64,000 nucleotides of DNA, taken from Streptomyces sp. DH24 (GTDB lineage Bacteria > Actinomycetota > Actinomycetes > Streptomycetales > Streptomycetaceae). Made by a program: the position numbers and the translations under genes. The notes under the pieces were generated by a model. It ran no database searches. It was not told the DNA's origin and worked only from the letters and a program-made list of their open reading frames with translations. The stretch lies in contig NZ_JARVKW010000001.1 in NCBI RefSeq assembly GCF_029813775.1, positions 188,501-252,500 of the forward strand, read 5' to 3'. This document shows, piece after piece, positions 52,831 through 61,397 of the stretch (positions are counted from its first letter, which is position 1; every line of letters starts with the position of its first letter).

Positions 52831-54940
52831 GGGAGAGACCCGGCAGGTGCACACCGGTCTCCCGGCGCCGGACGGCGAGTTCGTCCAGCAGCTCGGCGAG
52901 GCGTGCGGTGTGCCGGGGCGTGAGCCGGCCGGTGTCGTCCAGGTGCACGGCGCAGGCGGTGGTGGTGTCGACGAGCCGTTCGAGGGTGGCGGCGATCTCG
53001 TCGGTGCCCGCGGTGTGCCGGGCCAGGGCGGGCAGTTCGGCGGAGGCGCGGGCGATGGCGGCACGGGCCTCCGCCAGGGCCCGGTAGGCCTCACGGCGCA
53101 GGGTCCAGCGCGCGGCACGCTGGTCATGAGGTCCGGGGCTTGCGCCTGGCAGGCGGTTATCGCTCGGGGCGAGGGCTTCGCCGGGCAGGCGGCTGTCGTT
53201 CGGCGAGTGGCGGTGGTGCCGCGAGTAGCGGTCGTGCAGTACGTGGCCTTCGCTGTGCACGTGGCCTTCGCTGAGCGCGCGGCCCTCGCCGAGAGCGTCG
53301 CCCGCGCTGAGTACGCGGCCCTCGCCGAGTACGTGGCTCGTGCTGAGTACATGGCGCTCGCTGAGTACATGGCCCTCGCCGAGCGCGCGGCCCTCGCCGA
53401 GTACGTGGCTGAGGTACGCGTGCGCGGCACCGCCCGCCGTGGCGAGCCGGGCGTGTACGCCGCCGGCGCGCTGCCCCGGCATCGGAAGGTGTCCGACGAC
53501 CAGGACGATGGCGCAGGCCAGCAGGGTCTCGGCGATGCGGCTGACGGATGCCTGTGGTTCGCCGCCGGCCATCACCAGGGCGAGGACGAGGACGGTCACG
53601 ACGGCGGTCTGGGCGGCGAAGTGCCGGGTGGCGACGGGGATCAGCGCGCCGCAGACTGCGACGAGCGCCACGAGGCCTTCCGGCCGGGGCAGCACCGCCG
53701 CGAAGGCGGCAAAGACGACGGCGCCCAGCACGGTCCCGGCCGCCCGGCACAGCACGCGCGAGGCGAGCGGGCCGAGGTCGGGCTTGACCAGGAAGACGGC
53801 GGTGGCGGGCAGCCAGTACCAGTGCGCGTGCTGCCCGTACCACTGGGCGTGGTGCAGGGCCTGGGCCACGGCGGCACTGACGCCGAAGCACAGGGCGACG
53901 CGCAGGCCGTATTCGCGGCCACCGGCGCCGACGACCGCGCGGAGCCGGTTCCGGGCCGTACGCCGGCGGGTGTGCAGGTCGCCGCCGGCGGCCCGGTCGA
54001 AGGCCTCGGCCGCGTGCAGCAGGGCGTCGTCCAGGGCGCGCAGGGCGGGGCCGGTGCGGGTGGGGGCGGGCAGCGGCCCGGTGTGGGTGCCACCGCGTAC
54101 GGCGGCGGCGAGCCGCCGGGGTCCCTCGGACGCCCGGGCGGTGACGCCCTGCCCGGCCCAGGCGAGGGCGGTGGCGGCCTCGGCGAGCGGGAGGGCGGCG
54201 GCGTACTGCGCGTGCAGCCGGCGTTCGGCGGCACCGGAGGCGCAGCGCCGCAGCCGGGGTCCGGCGAGGGCGTCCTGCGCTTGGTCGAGGGCGGCGGTGA
54301 GGGCGGCGCGGCGCGCGGTGGCGTGCCGGGTGCCGGCGGCGTCGAGCAGTGCGGCGATCGCGTCGTAGACCCCGGCGACGGCCTGCCGCTCCCCGTCGAA
54401 GCGGAAGTCGCCGGTCAGGGCGCCGGGCGTGGGCAGCGCGAGCCGCAGGAGCAGCAGCCACCCGGCGCCGGCGAGGAAGGCGAGGGTGCTGTGCCAGCCC
54501 GGGTCGGGCAGTGGCATCCCGGCGCCGACGGCGGTCGCGACGAGCAGTTGGGTACCTGTGGCGGACGCGACGGGCCCGACGGCACTGAGGCTGCCTGCCG
54601 CGAACCCGAGCACGGTGAGCCCGAGGGTCAGGGCCACGGCTCCGGCGTGGTCCCCGGCGCAGGTCCCGGCGAACAGGCCGACGGCGCCGGCGAGCGCGGG
54701 CAGGCCGAGCCGCTTGACGGAGCTGCGGCGGCTGCCGGGCCGGTCGTTGATGCCGGCGAGCATGGCGGCGATGGCGGCGACGACACCGAGGGAGGCCCGG
54801 CCGGCGAGGACGGCGGCGAGCAGCAGGGGCCCTGCGGCCAACGCCCCTCGCGTCACCGCGCTCCACGGCACGGGCTCCCGGTGGGCACGCAGAGCGTGCG
54901 CGAGCCAGGGCGGAAGGACGGGGGCGGCGCGGCGCGACAC
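52820..54940 (-). CDS. FUSC-family membrane protein with a repeat insertion
   Basis: This is a 706-residue membrane protein with two blocks of about six hydrophobic helices (residues about 25-170 and 330-480), the pattern of FUSC/aromatic-acid exporter-like proteins. The second block carries QALHHAQWYGQHAHWYWLPATAVFLVKPDLGPLASRVLCRAAGT, a clear family signature. Between about residues 512 and 575 is a degenerate 6-residue repeat (LGEGRA, LSEGHV and similar). A helical C-terminal domain follows. GTG 54940 was chosen because TGGAG lies 4 nt upstream and the frame before it is proline-rich noise. Substrate unknown; no HlyD-type partner is encoded nearby. Confidence 0.85.
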   Translation of the reverse strand: MSRRAAPVLPPWLAHALRAHREPVPWSAVTRGALAAGPLLLAAVLAGRASLGVVAAIAAMLAGINDRPGSRRSSVKRLGLPALAGAVGLFAGTCAGDHAGAVALTLGLTVLGFAAGSLSAVGPVASATGTQLLVATAVGAGMPLPDPGWHSTLAFLAGAGWLLLLRLALPTPGALTGDFRFDGERQAVAGVYDAIAALLDAAGTRHATARRAALTAALDQAQDALAGPRLRRCASGAAERRLHAQYAAALPLAEAATALAWAGQGVTARASEGPRRLAAAVRGGTHTGPLPAPTRTGPALRALDDALLHAAEAFDRAAGGDLHTRRRTARNRLRAVVGAGGREYGLRVALCFGVSAAVAQALHHAQWYGQHAHWYWLPATAVFLVKPDLGPLASRVLCRAAGTVLGAVVFAAFAAVLPRPEGLVALVAVCGALIPVATRHFAAQTAVVTVLVLALVMAGGEPQASVSRIAETLLACAIVLVVGHLPMPGQRAGGVHARLATAGGAAHAYLSHVLGEGRALGEGHVLSERHVLSTSHVLGEGRVLSAGDALGEGRALSEGHVHSEGHVLHDRYSRHHRHSPNDSRLPGEALAPSDNRLPGASPGPHDQRAARWTLRREAYRALAEARAAIARASAELPALARHTAGTDEIAATLERLVDTTTACAVHLDDTGRLTPRHTARLAELLDELAVRRRETGVHLPGLSLAG
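53225..53405 (-). repeat. 18-bp degenerate tandem repeat in the FUSC gene
   Basis: About ten 18-bp units encode hexapeptides of the type L-G/S-E-G-H/R-V/A. The DNA shows repeated CTCGCCGAGTACGTGGC-like units on the plus strand. The units stay in phase with the frame, so expansion or contraction would keep the protein open. Confidence 0.85.
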
Positions 54941-55305
54941 GGGGCTCCAGTCGTCTGGTCGAGGGCGGGGGTGAGCCTTCGGGCGACGGTGGCCGGGCTG
55001 GCGGGGTGTGGTGTCCAGGGTAGGCCGCGTTGTTGGAGGGGAGGAAACGGCTGCGTTTCGGCGGCGTGACGCCGGGCTTCCGTGCGGGTCTCGCGGCGGA
55101 CGAACCCGGGAGGGGCGTGCGCGGAACGGGCGAGCGCGGGAGGGGCAGGCGCCGGAGGAGGCCGCCTGTCGCGCCGACCTGCCCCATACGGTCGGCGCCG
55201 ACAACGAAACCGACCCCGCACCCACCGACTCACCGACTCACCGACTCACCGACTCACCGACTCACCGACGGAACGAAACCATCACCATCACCGTCACCGT
55301 CACCG
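54941..55305. other. Intergenic region with two microsatellites
   Basis: This 365-bp gap lies between the FUSC start and the nucleotidyltransferase stop, both genes on the minus strand. It holds the 8-bp and 6-bp repeats listed separately. I found no gene, and no clear promoter for FUSC. Confidence 0.5.
55224..55269. repeat. 8-bp microsatellite ACCGACTC
   Basis: Five perfect copies of ACCGACTC (55224-55263) plus six further bases. It lies in the spacer just after the nucleotidyltransferase gene. Confidence 0.95.
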
Positions 55306-55310
55306 TCACC
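55281..55310. repeat. 6-bp microsatellite (A/G)TCACC at a stop codon
   Basis: Two ATCACC and three GTCACC units. On the minus strand they read CGGTGA/TGGTGA, so the first unit supplies the Arg codon and TGA stop of the nucleotidyltransferase gene. The following units repeat the in-frame stop. Confidence 0.95.
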
Positions 55311-56103
55311 GAGAAGACGCCACCCCGTCGCTGCTGAACGCCGCCACCGCCCCGGTGAGGAGTTCGTCGACCTCCGTGACGACCGCGGTCAGCGCTTCGG
55401 GGTCGGGTCGCAGGCCGCTCAGCAGGGTGTCGACGCCGCCCAGTCCCGCGCGTTCGACGAGCCACTTCTCGTTGGTGACCCACTCGCCGCGCGCCGCCAT
55501 CACCGCGTGTGCCGTGTGGGTCGTCGCGAGCGCGATCGCGCCCGCGACCTGGGTGGCGGCGCCCTTGGGAGCATGGCCGGCCTTGGCGTAGGCGAGGGTG
55601 GCGGCGGCCATGCCGTACCAGCGGCCGGGGGCGTTCTCCCGCAGCGCGCTCGGATAGCCGTCGGGCTGTTCCAGGCTGCCCCGCAGGACCTTGTTGATCG
55701 CCAGTTCGGCGACGAGGAGGTACGTCGGGATGCCCGCGAGGTGGAACATCAGCGGCTCGATGCGGAAGCGGCCCTCCTCGGCCTCCGCCCACTCGTGCTC
55801 GACGACGTCGAGGTCGCGGTAGTGCACGTCCACGCGCCGTCCCTCGACGGTCAGCCAGGCGCCGCCGTTGAAGACGCCGCCGCCCCAGCCGCCGATCTCG
55901 GAGACCTCGCCGGGCCAGCCGACGGCCCGCAGGTCGGCGGGGTCGAAGGCGCCGCGGTAGTAGAGCGCCAGGTCCCAGTCGCTGTCGGGGCGTTCGGACC
56001 CCTGCGCGCGGGAGCCGCCGAGGGTCACGGCCCGTACGCCGGGCAGCGCGGCGAGCCGGTCGGCGACGGTGTCGAGGAAGGCCTGGTCGGTACGGGAGGA
56101 CAC
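55306..56103 (-). CDS. Nucleotidyltransferase-domain protein
   Basis: This 265-residue protein has a minimal nucleotidyltransferase active site of the Pol-beta superfamily: VTLGGSRAQGSERPDSDWDLALYY, with GS and the two metal Asp residues of DSDWD, and a third acidic residue in RRVDVHYRDLD. A helical C-terminal domain follows (DUF4037/kanamycin nucleotidyltransferase-like). The GTG has GCAGGAG 8 nt upstream. The gene ends in the 6-bp repeat. The acceptor (small molecule, tRNA or protein) is unknown. Confidence 0.85.
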   Translation of the reverse strand: MSSRTDQAFLDTVADRLAALPGVRAVTLGGSRAQGSERPDSDWDLALYYRGAFDPADLRAVGWPGEVSEIGGWGGGVFNGGAWLTVEGRRVDVHYRDLDVVEHEWAEAEEGRFRIEPLMFHLAGIPTYLLVAELAINKVLRGSLEQPDGYPSALRENAPGRWYGMAAATLAYAKAGHAPKGAATQVAGAIALATTHTAHAVMAARGEWVTNEKWLVERAGLGGVDTLLSGLRPDPEALTAVVTEVDELLTGAVAAFSSDGVASSR

Positions 56104-56265
56104 GGCGGCGGCTCCTGCCGGTCGGGGGCGCGGGTCGTCAGGGGTCGGCGGAAGCGTACGCCGCTCGCCCCGGCGCACGCACGGCGATATCCGGGTGCGT
56201 CGCGCGATCGCAGGCCGCATCATCGGCGGGTTGCCTCCTCGTCCGACCGATCCTCCGGAGCCCGC

Positions 56266-56679
56266 ATGATCCGCCGCGTCACCGCACCCGGCCTGTTCCC
56301 GCCGCCCGCCTACTCGCACGCGTCCGTTGTGGAGGCCGGTACGAGACTCGCCTTCCTCGCCGGGGCGATGCCGCTCGACGCCGACGGAAAACTCGTCGGG
56401 GAGGGGGACCCGGTGCGGCAGGCCGAGCGGGTGATCGCCAACCTCGCCGAGCAACTCGGGGCGGTGGGCAGCGACTTGACCCACGTTCTGACGACCGACG
56501 TGTACGTGGTGAGCGACCAGCCCGCGGTGCTGTCCGCCGTGTGGGACGTCGTCACGGCGTCCGGTCTGAGCGCCGGGCCGCACGCGGCGACCCTGCTCGG
56601 CGTGGCCTGCCTCGGCTGTCCGGGCCAGCTCGTGGAGATCACGGCGACCGCCGTCGTACCCGAGGAGCACCGCCCGTGA
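56266..56679 (+). CDS. RidA family protein
   Basis: This 137-residue protein is a RidA/YjgF/UK114 trimer-forming protein; RidA proper hydrolyses reactive enamine/imine intermediates. FLAGAMPLDADGKLVGEGDPVRQAERVIANLAEQLGAVGSDL and GPHAATLLGVACLGCPGQLVEITATA match the family. The conserved arginine of true RidA near the C-terminus is not obvious, so it may be of the Rid2-7 subfamilies. It is coupled to the GNAT gene by a GTGA overlap. Confidence 0.88.
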   Translation: MIRRVTAPGLFPPPAYSHASVVEAGTRLAFLAGAMPLDADGKLVGEGDPVRQAERVIANLAEQLGAVGSDLTHVLTTDVYVVSDQPAVLSAVWDVVTASGLSAGPHAATLLGVACLGCPGQLVEITATAVVPEEHRP

Positions 56680-57176
56680 CCGAGGTGCGCGAGACGACAG
56701 GGACAGGTGAGGCGAACGTCGTGCTGCGGCGGGCCGTGGCCACCGATGCAGAGGTGGCGGCCGGTGTCTGGTTGCGGTCGTTCGCCGCCGCGCTGCCGAC
56801 CGTCGTACGGCCACGGTCCGACGACGAGGTGCGGTGGTACTTCCGTGAGGTGCTGGTACCGCAGGCCGAGACGTGGGTCGCCGAGGCGCCGGGCGGTGAC
56901 CTGGTGGGCGTGATGGTGCTCGACGGCGGAGAGCTCGCGCAGCTCTATCTCGCCCCGGACTGGCGGGGGCGCGGCCTCGGGGACCGCTTCGTCGCCCTGG
57001 CCAAGAACCGCTCCCCGGCCGGGCTGAACCTGTGGACCTTCCAGGTCAACGAGGCAGCCCACCGCTTCTACGAACGGCACGGTTTCGTGGCCGTCGAGCG
57101 CACGGACGGCAGCGGCAACGAGGAGCGGGAACCGGACGTGCGGTACGTGTGGCGACCTGGTCGGGCGTCCGGGTGA
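56676..57176 (+). CDS. GNAT-family N-acetyltransferase
   Basis: This is a 166-residue acetyltransferase. The acetyl-CoA binding motif A is AQLYLAPDWRGRGLGDRFVALAK (R/QxxGxG/A pattern), and motif B is LWTFQVNEAAHRFYERHGFVAVER. The N-terminal part VLRRAVATDAEVAAGVWLRSF is typical. The GTG start overlaps the RidA stop codon, so both are made together. The acceptor amine is unknown. Confidence 0.9.
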   Translation: MTEVRETTGTGEANVVLRRAVATDAEVAAGVWLRSFAAALPTVVRPRSDDEVRWYFREVLVPQAETWVAEAPGGDLVGVMVLDGGELAQLYLAPDWRGRGLGDRFVALAKNRSPAGLNLWTFQVNEAAHRFYERHGFVAVERTDGSGNEEREPDVRYVWRPGRASG

Positions 57177-57331
57177 CGGGGACGGGCCCCCGGGGGGACT
57201 GGCCGTCGAACCGACCGGCATCGCCCGCCCCCCTCTGCGCGCTTCGCGCCACGCGCTACGCGTCGACATACTTCCCAGCGGCGCTCCGCTCCGCCGCCCG
57301 CACTAGGGCTGCGCCCCTCGGCGCTCCCGCG

Positions 57332-58066
57332 TCAGTCCCCGGCACCCCCGCCCCACACCCGCCGTTTCGGCAGCGGTCTCGCGTAGCTGCCGGCGCGGCT
57401 GGTCGTGAGGCCCAGTCCCACCAGGGACTCCGCGAGCCGTACCGCCGCGCCCACCCCGTCCACGACCGGCAGCCCCAGCTTCTCCCCCACCGTCCGCTGC
57501 AGTCCCGTCATCCCGGCGCACCCCAGCACCAGGACTTCGGCGCCGGCCCGGCGGGCCCGCTCTGCGGCGGCGAGGAAGGCGGACTCCGTGCGCTCGGCGT
57601 CGCCCAGGTCGAGGACGTTCAGGCCGGTGCCGACGACGGCGGCGCAGTTGCGGCCGACGCCCGCCGTCTCCAGGCTGTCCTCGATCTGCCCGCACGACCG
57701 CTCCAGGGTGGTGACGACGCCGTACCGCCGCCCGAGCAGACAGGCCAGATGGGCCGCGGCCTCCGTGATGTCCACGACCGGCACGTCCACCAACTCCCGG
57801 ACGCCCTCCCGCCCGTGCTCCCCGAAGCCGGCCATGACGACGGCGTCGTACGACGGTCCCTGGTACGTCCGCAGCGCGTCCATGACCGCCGCGGCCGAGA
57901 GGTAGCTGTCGAGCCAGCCCTCCGCGGACTCGGGCCCCCACGCGGGGGTCAGCCCGGTCACGGTGGTGCCCGGGCCCGCCGCGGCCCGGGCACCTCGTAC
58001 GATCTCCTCGGTCATCGACTGCGTGGTGTTGCAGTTCGTGACGACGATCCGCACTCCGTTGCGCAC
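57332..58066 (-). CDS. Asp/Glu/hydantoin racemase
   Basis: This is a 244-residue cofactor-independent racemase of the aspartate/glutamate/hydantoin group. The two catalytic cysteines are expected in VVMAGFGEHG (here Gly replaces Cys in the first position) and VLVLGCAGMTGL. VTNCNTTQSMTEEI and VPVVDITEAA fit HyuE-type proteins. The missing first cysteine resembles the allantoin racemase branch less clearly, so activity is uncertain. It starts directly after the permease stop codon (TGA then GTG), with GGAGGG 4 nt upstream, so permease and racemase are one unit. Confidence 0.85.
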   Translation of the reverse strand: MRNGVRIVVTNCNTTQSMTEEIVRGARAAAGPGTTVTGLTPAWGPESAEGWLDSYLSAAAVMDALRTYQGPSYDAVVMAGFGEHGREGVRELVDVPVVDITEAAAHLACLLGRRYGVVTTLERSCGQIEDSLETAGVGRNCAAVVGTGLNVLDLGDAERTESAFLAAAERARRAGAEVLVLGCAGMTGLQRTVGEKLGLPVVDGVGAAVRLAESLVGLGLTTSRAGSYARPLPKRRVWGGGAGD

Positions 58067-59518
58067 TCAGCCCTCCGTCGCCGCGCGCTCGCTCCGGCAC
58101 AGCAGGACGTACAGCCCCGCGGCCAGTGCCGTTCCGATGAACCAGGAGTACGGCGCCACGTCGCCGAAGGTCTTCACGAGCGCGAGCACCGCCGCGACCG
58201 CCGCCGACGGCAGGAACGCCCACAGTGCCTTCGGGTTGACGCCCTTGCGGTAGTAGTAGCGGGAGCCGGGCTCGGCGTTGAAGAGCTGGTCGACGTCGAT
58301 GCGGCCGCGCTTGACCCAGTAGTAGTCGACCATGATCACGCCGAACAGCGGGCCGAGGAAGGCGCCGAGGCCGCCGAGGAAGTAGTTGACGACCGTCGGG
58401 TTCGAGAACAGGTTCCACGGGGTGACGGCCAGCGCCGCGACCGTGCTGATCATGCCGCCGACCTTGAAAGTGATCTTCTGCGGCCAGACGTTGGCGAGGT
58501 CGTACGCCGGTGAGACGAAGTTGGCGACGATGTTGACGCCCATGGTGGCGATGGCGAAGGTCAGCGCGCCCAGCACGAGCACCCAGGTGTTGCCGATCTC
58601 GGCGACGAGGTGGGCCGGGTCGGTGATCTCCTTGCCGAACACCTCGTACGCGCCCGCCGTCACGATGACCGACACGATCACGAACGCCGTGGAGTTGATG
58701 GGCAGGCCCCAGAAGTTGCCGCGCCTGACGGTCCGGTAGTCGGGCGCGAAGCGGGAGAAGTCGCAGAAGTTGAGCATCAGCGTGCCGTAGGTGGCCAGCA
58801 CCAGGCCGATCGCGCCGAACCACTGGCGCCACTGCTCCCCCACCGGCACCGGGTGCGGCGTCGAGGTCAGCGAGATGGTCCAGCCGGCCTTGGCGAGGAT
58901 CCACACGGCGAGCGCGATCATCACGATCCAGATGGCCGGGCCGCAGAAGTCCTGGAACTTGCGCACCGATTCCATGCCCCGGCTGATGATCGCCGCCTGC
59001 ACGAGCCACAGCGCGACGAAGGAGACCCAGCCGAGCGCGTCGAGCCCCAGGAAGGAGTTGTGGGTCCAGGACTCCAGGCCCGGCCAGGCCGCCAGCAGCA
59101 TCACGTTGACGGCGACGGAGGCGAGGTAGGTCTGGATGCCGTACCACATGATGGCGATGACGGCCCTGATCAGCGCCGGGATGTTGGCACCCCAGACGCC
59201 GAAGCCGATGCGGCCGACGACCGGGAAGGGCACGCCGGTGCGCTGCCCTATGCGGCCCATCATGTTCATCCCGACGTAGATGATCACGAAGCCGACCAGC
59301 AGGGACGTGAAGATCTGCCAGACGTTCATGCCGAGGAACAGCAGGCCGGCGGCGAAGGTGTAGTTGCCGAGGTTGTGGACGTCGGACATCCACAGCGCGA
59401 ACAGGTCGAAGACCTTCCAGGTGCGCTTCTTCGCGGGCGCCAGGTCTTCGTTGGTGAGGCGGGGATCGGGGACGAACGCTGCTGTGCCGGTGGCTTCGGC
59501 ACGGTCGGCGAGGGACAC
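58067..59518 (-). CDS. NCS1-family hydantoin/allantoin/nucleobase permease
   Basis: This 483-residue sodium- or proton-coupled symporter has 12 hydrophobic segments. NCS1 signatures are NEDLAPAKKRTWKVFDLFALWMSDVHNLGNYTFAAG at the N-terminus, FPVVGRIGFGVWGANIPALIRAVIAIMWYGIQTYL, and NFCDFSRFAPDYRTVRRGNFWGLP. FGVIMVDYYWVKRGRIDVDQLF comes near the end. The similarity is to hydantoin (Mhp1) and allantoin permeases. The GTG follows GGAGG at 4 nt. With the racemase downstream and the GntR regulator upstream it forms a small uptake and conversion module. Confidence 0.93.
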   Translation of the reverse strand: MSLADRAEATGTAAFVPDPRLTNEDLAPAKKRTWKVFDLFALWMSDVHNLGNYTFAAGLLFLGMNVWQIFTSLLVGFVIIYVGMNMMGRIGQRTGVPFPVVGRIGFGVWGANIPALIRAVIAIMWYGIQTYLASVAVNVMLLAAWPGLESWTHNSFLGLDALGWVSFVALWLVQAAIISRGMESVRKFQDFCGPAIWIVMIALAVWILAKAGWTISLTSTPHPVPVGEQWRQWFGAIGLVLATYGTLMLNFCDFSRFAPDYRTVRRGNFWGLPINSTAFVIVSVIVTAGAYEVFGKEITDPAHLVAEIGNTWVLVLGALTFAIATMGVNIVANFVSPAYDLANVWPQKITFKVGGMISTVAALAVTPWNLFSNPTVVNYFLGGLGAFLGPLFGVIMVDYYWVKRGRIDVDQLFNAEPGSRYYYRKGVNPKALWAFLPSAAVAAVLALVKTFGDVAPYSWFIGTALAAGLYVLLCRSERAATEG

Positions 59519-59561
59519 GGGACCTCCAGGAGCGAGGGAGCGGAGGACTGCTTTGCCGGGC

Positions 59562-59577
59562 GTTTGGTATACCAAAC
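59562..59577. promoter_or_regulatory. GntR/FadR-type operator
   Basis: GTTTGGTATACCAAAC is a perfect 16-bp palindrome containing TGGTATACCA, the FCD-type GntR consensus. It lies between the divergent permease and GntR genes, 44 bp upstream of the permease start. Very likely the regulator's site. Confidence 0.85.
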
Positions 59578-59668
59578 TGGGGTCATGCTCCTCCCGTCAA
59601 CCGTTCGGACCGATGTCGTTGCCGTTAACGCTCCGTAAAACGCGCCCGGAGTCCGCGAAGATGGGCCC

Positions 59669-60364
59669 ATGGCGAAGATCGAACCCCTCGGCGCCGTGCG
59701 CGAACGCGTCCTGGCCGGCCTGCGGCAGGACATCATCGCGGGCCGGCTCCGCCCCGGCGACCGGCTCGTGGAACGCGAACTGGCCGAACGTTTCGGGGTC
59801 TCACGGGTTCCGGTCCGCGAGGCGATCCGTGCCCTGGTCGCCGAGGGCTTCGTCCTGTTCGAGACGCCACGCCGCACGGTCGTACGCCGGCTCACCCCGG
59901 CCGACGTCAAGGAACTCTTCGAGCTGCGCGAGGCGTTGGAGGTGTACGCGGCCGGGCTCGCCGCGGCGCGGGCGACCCCGCAGGCCCTGGCGGAACTGCG
60001 CGACCTGCTGGACACCGCGGCCCGCGCCACCGCCGCCGGGGACGCCGAGGCGATCACCGACGTCAACACCCGTTTCCACGACCACGTCCTCGCCACCGCC
60101 GGCAACGGCCTGCTGATCTCGGTCATGGAACCGGTCGACGGCCGCCTCCGCTGGCTCACCCGGCGCAACGAGGAATGGCCCCAGCTCCTCACCGAACACC
60201 GCGAGTTGTACGAGGCCATCGCCTCCGGTGACCCGGACCGCGCCCGCGCCCTCGCCCTGCGCCACGTCCAGGCCAACTACCGCTCGACGGTGCGGCACCT
60301 GTTCGGGGAGACGGCGGAGGAGAGTGAGGAAACGGAGGGGGGCGGCACCGGCCCCGGGGCCTGA
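59669..60364 (+). CDS. GntR-family regulator (FadR/FCD type)
   Basis: This 231-residue repressor has the N-terminal winged helix (VRERVLAGLRQDIIAGRLRPGDRLVERELAERFGVSRVPVREAIRALVAEGFV). An FCD effector domain follows, with metal-site residues in ELREALEVYAAGLAA, DVNTRFHDHVLATAGN, TEHRELYEAIASGD and RALALRHVQANYRST. It is divergent from the permease-racemase unit, with a perfect operator in between. Its ligand is presumably the permease substrate or a product. Confidence 0.93.
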   Translation: MAKIEPLGAVRERVLAGLRQDIIAGRLRPGDRLVERELAERFGVSRVPVREAIRALVAEGFVLFETPRRTVVRRLTPADVKELFELREALEVYAAGLAAARATPQALAELRDLLDTAARATAAGDAEAITDVNTRFHDHVLATAGNGLLISVMEPVDGRLRWLTRRNEEWPQLLTEHRELYEAIASGDPDRARALALRHVQANYRSTVRHLFGETAEESEETEGGGTGPGA

Positions 60365-60397
60365 GCGACGGCGAGCGGCACGGTAGGCACCTGCCGG

Positions 60398-61360
60398 TCA
60401 ACCGCGCGCGTACTTGTCCGTCGCCGCCACCAGCGCGTCCACCATTCCCGGGGTGCCCGCGTCGTGTCCGGCCTCGTCCACGATCACCAACTCGCTGCCC
60501 GGCCAGGCGTGGTGCAACCGCCACACGGTGCCGAGCAGGTTGCCGAAGTCGAGGCTGCCCTGGACCATCGTGCCGGGGATGTCCTTGAGGAGAGGCGCGT
60601 CGCGCAGCACGACCCCCTCGTCGTTGTCCGCGCCGAGGAAATGGTCGTTGCCGAAGTAGTGCGTCACCGTGCGGGCGAAGCCCATCCGGAACTCCGGCTC
60701 CTCGAAGCGCGGCACCGAGCGGGGCGGCGCCGGAATGATCGCCGTCTCCCAGTCGGTCCAGCCGCGCGCCGCCCGCTCGCGCACCTCGGGATCGGGGGAC
60801 TCGATGAGCCGGTTGTACGCGGCGGCCGGATTGCCGTCCCGCTCGTCCTCCGGGAGCAGGGCGAGGAACCGCTCGAACGCCTCCGGGAAAAGCTTCCCCA
60901 ACCCCCGCGTCAGCAGCGTCACCTCACGGTTCGCGCCGGTCGCCACCGCCGTCAGCACCAGCTCGGACACCACGCCCGGATGCGTCTGCGCGTACCGCAG
61001 TCCGAGCACCGACCCCCACGACCCGCCCCACACCAGCCAGCGCTCGATCCCCAGGTGCCGGCGCAGCACCTCCAGGTCGGCCATCACATGCTGGGTCGTG
61101 TTCACGCTCATGTCGGTGTCGTACGCGCTCGCGTGCGGCGTGGAACGCCCGGACCCGCGCTGGTCCAGCAGCACGATCCGATAGGCGGCGGGGTCGAACA
61201 GCCGACGCAGGTAGGGGCTGCTGCCGGAACCCGGCCCGCCGTGCAGCACCAACGCGGGCTTGCCGCGCGGGTTTCCGCACGTCTCCCAGTAGACGCGGTT
61301 GCCGTCACCGACGTCGAGCATTCCCTGGTCGTACGGTTCGATCTCCGGATACAGGCCCAT
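60398..61360 (-). CDS. pip: Proline iminopeptidase
   Basis: This is a 320-residue alpha/beta-hydrolase peptidase (S33) that releases N-terminal proline. The oxyanion motif HGGPGSGSS (H40 on), LLDQRGSGRSTPHA, and the nucleophile elbow WGGSWGSVLGLRYAQTHP with S114 are typical. The catalytic Asp is near MVQGSLDFGNL (the usual GRYD has become GSLD) and the His is in VDEAGHDAG. The ATG of MGLYPEIEPYDQG matches the family N-terminus. Convergent with the GntR gene. Confidence 0.92.
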   Translation of the reverse strand: MGLYPEIEPYDQGMLDVGDGNRVYWETCGNPRGKPALVLHGGPGSGSSPYLRRLFDPAAYRIVLLDQRGSGRSTPHASAYDTDMSVNTTQHVMADLEVLRRHLGIERWLVWGGSWGSVLGLRYAQTHPGVVSELVLTAVATGANREVTLLTRGLGKLFPEAFERFLALLPEDERDGNPAAAYNRLIESPDPEVRERAARGWTDWETAIIPAPPRSVPRFEEPEFRMGFARTVTHYFGNDHFLGADNDEGVVLRDAPLLKDIPGTMVQGSLDFGNLLGTVWRLHHAWPGSELVIVDEAGHDAGTPGMVDALVAATDKYARG

Positions 61361-61397
61361 CCGGGCACCGTAACGTCCACGCACCGGACACGTCGTC

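Noticed and set aside
52847..55069. 740-codon plus-strand frame opposite the FUSC gene, with an attractive repeat AEYMALAEY
   Set aside because: The repeat is the complement of the FUSC hexapeptide repeat. The frame has no domain similarity, and the minus-strand protein has a clear family signature.
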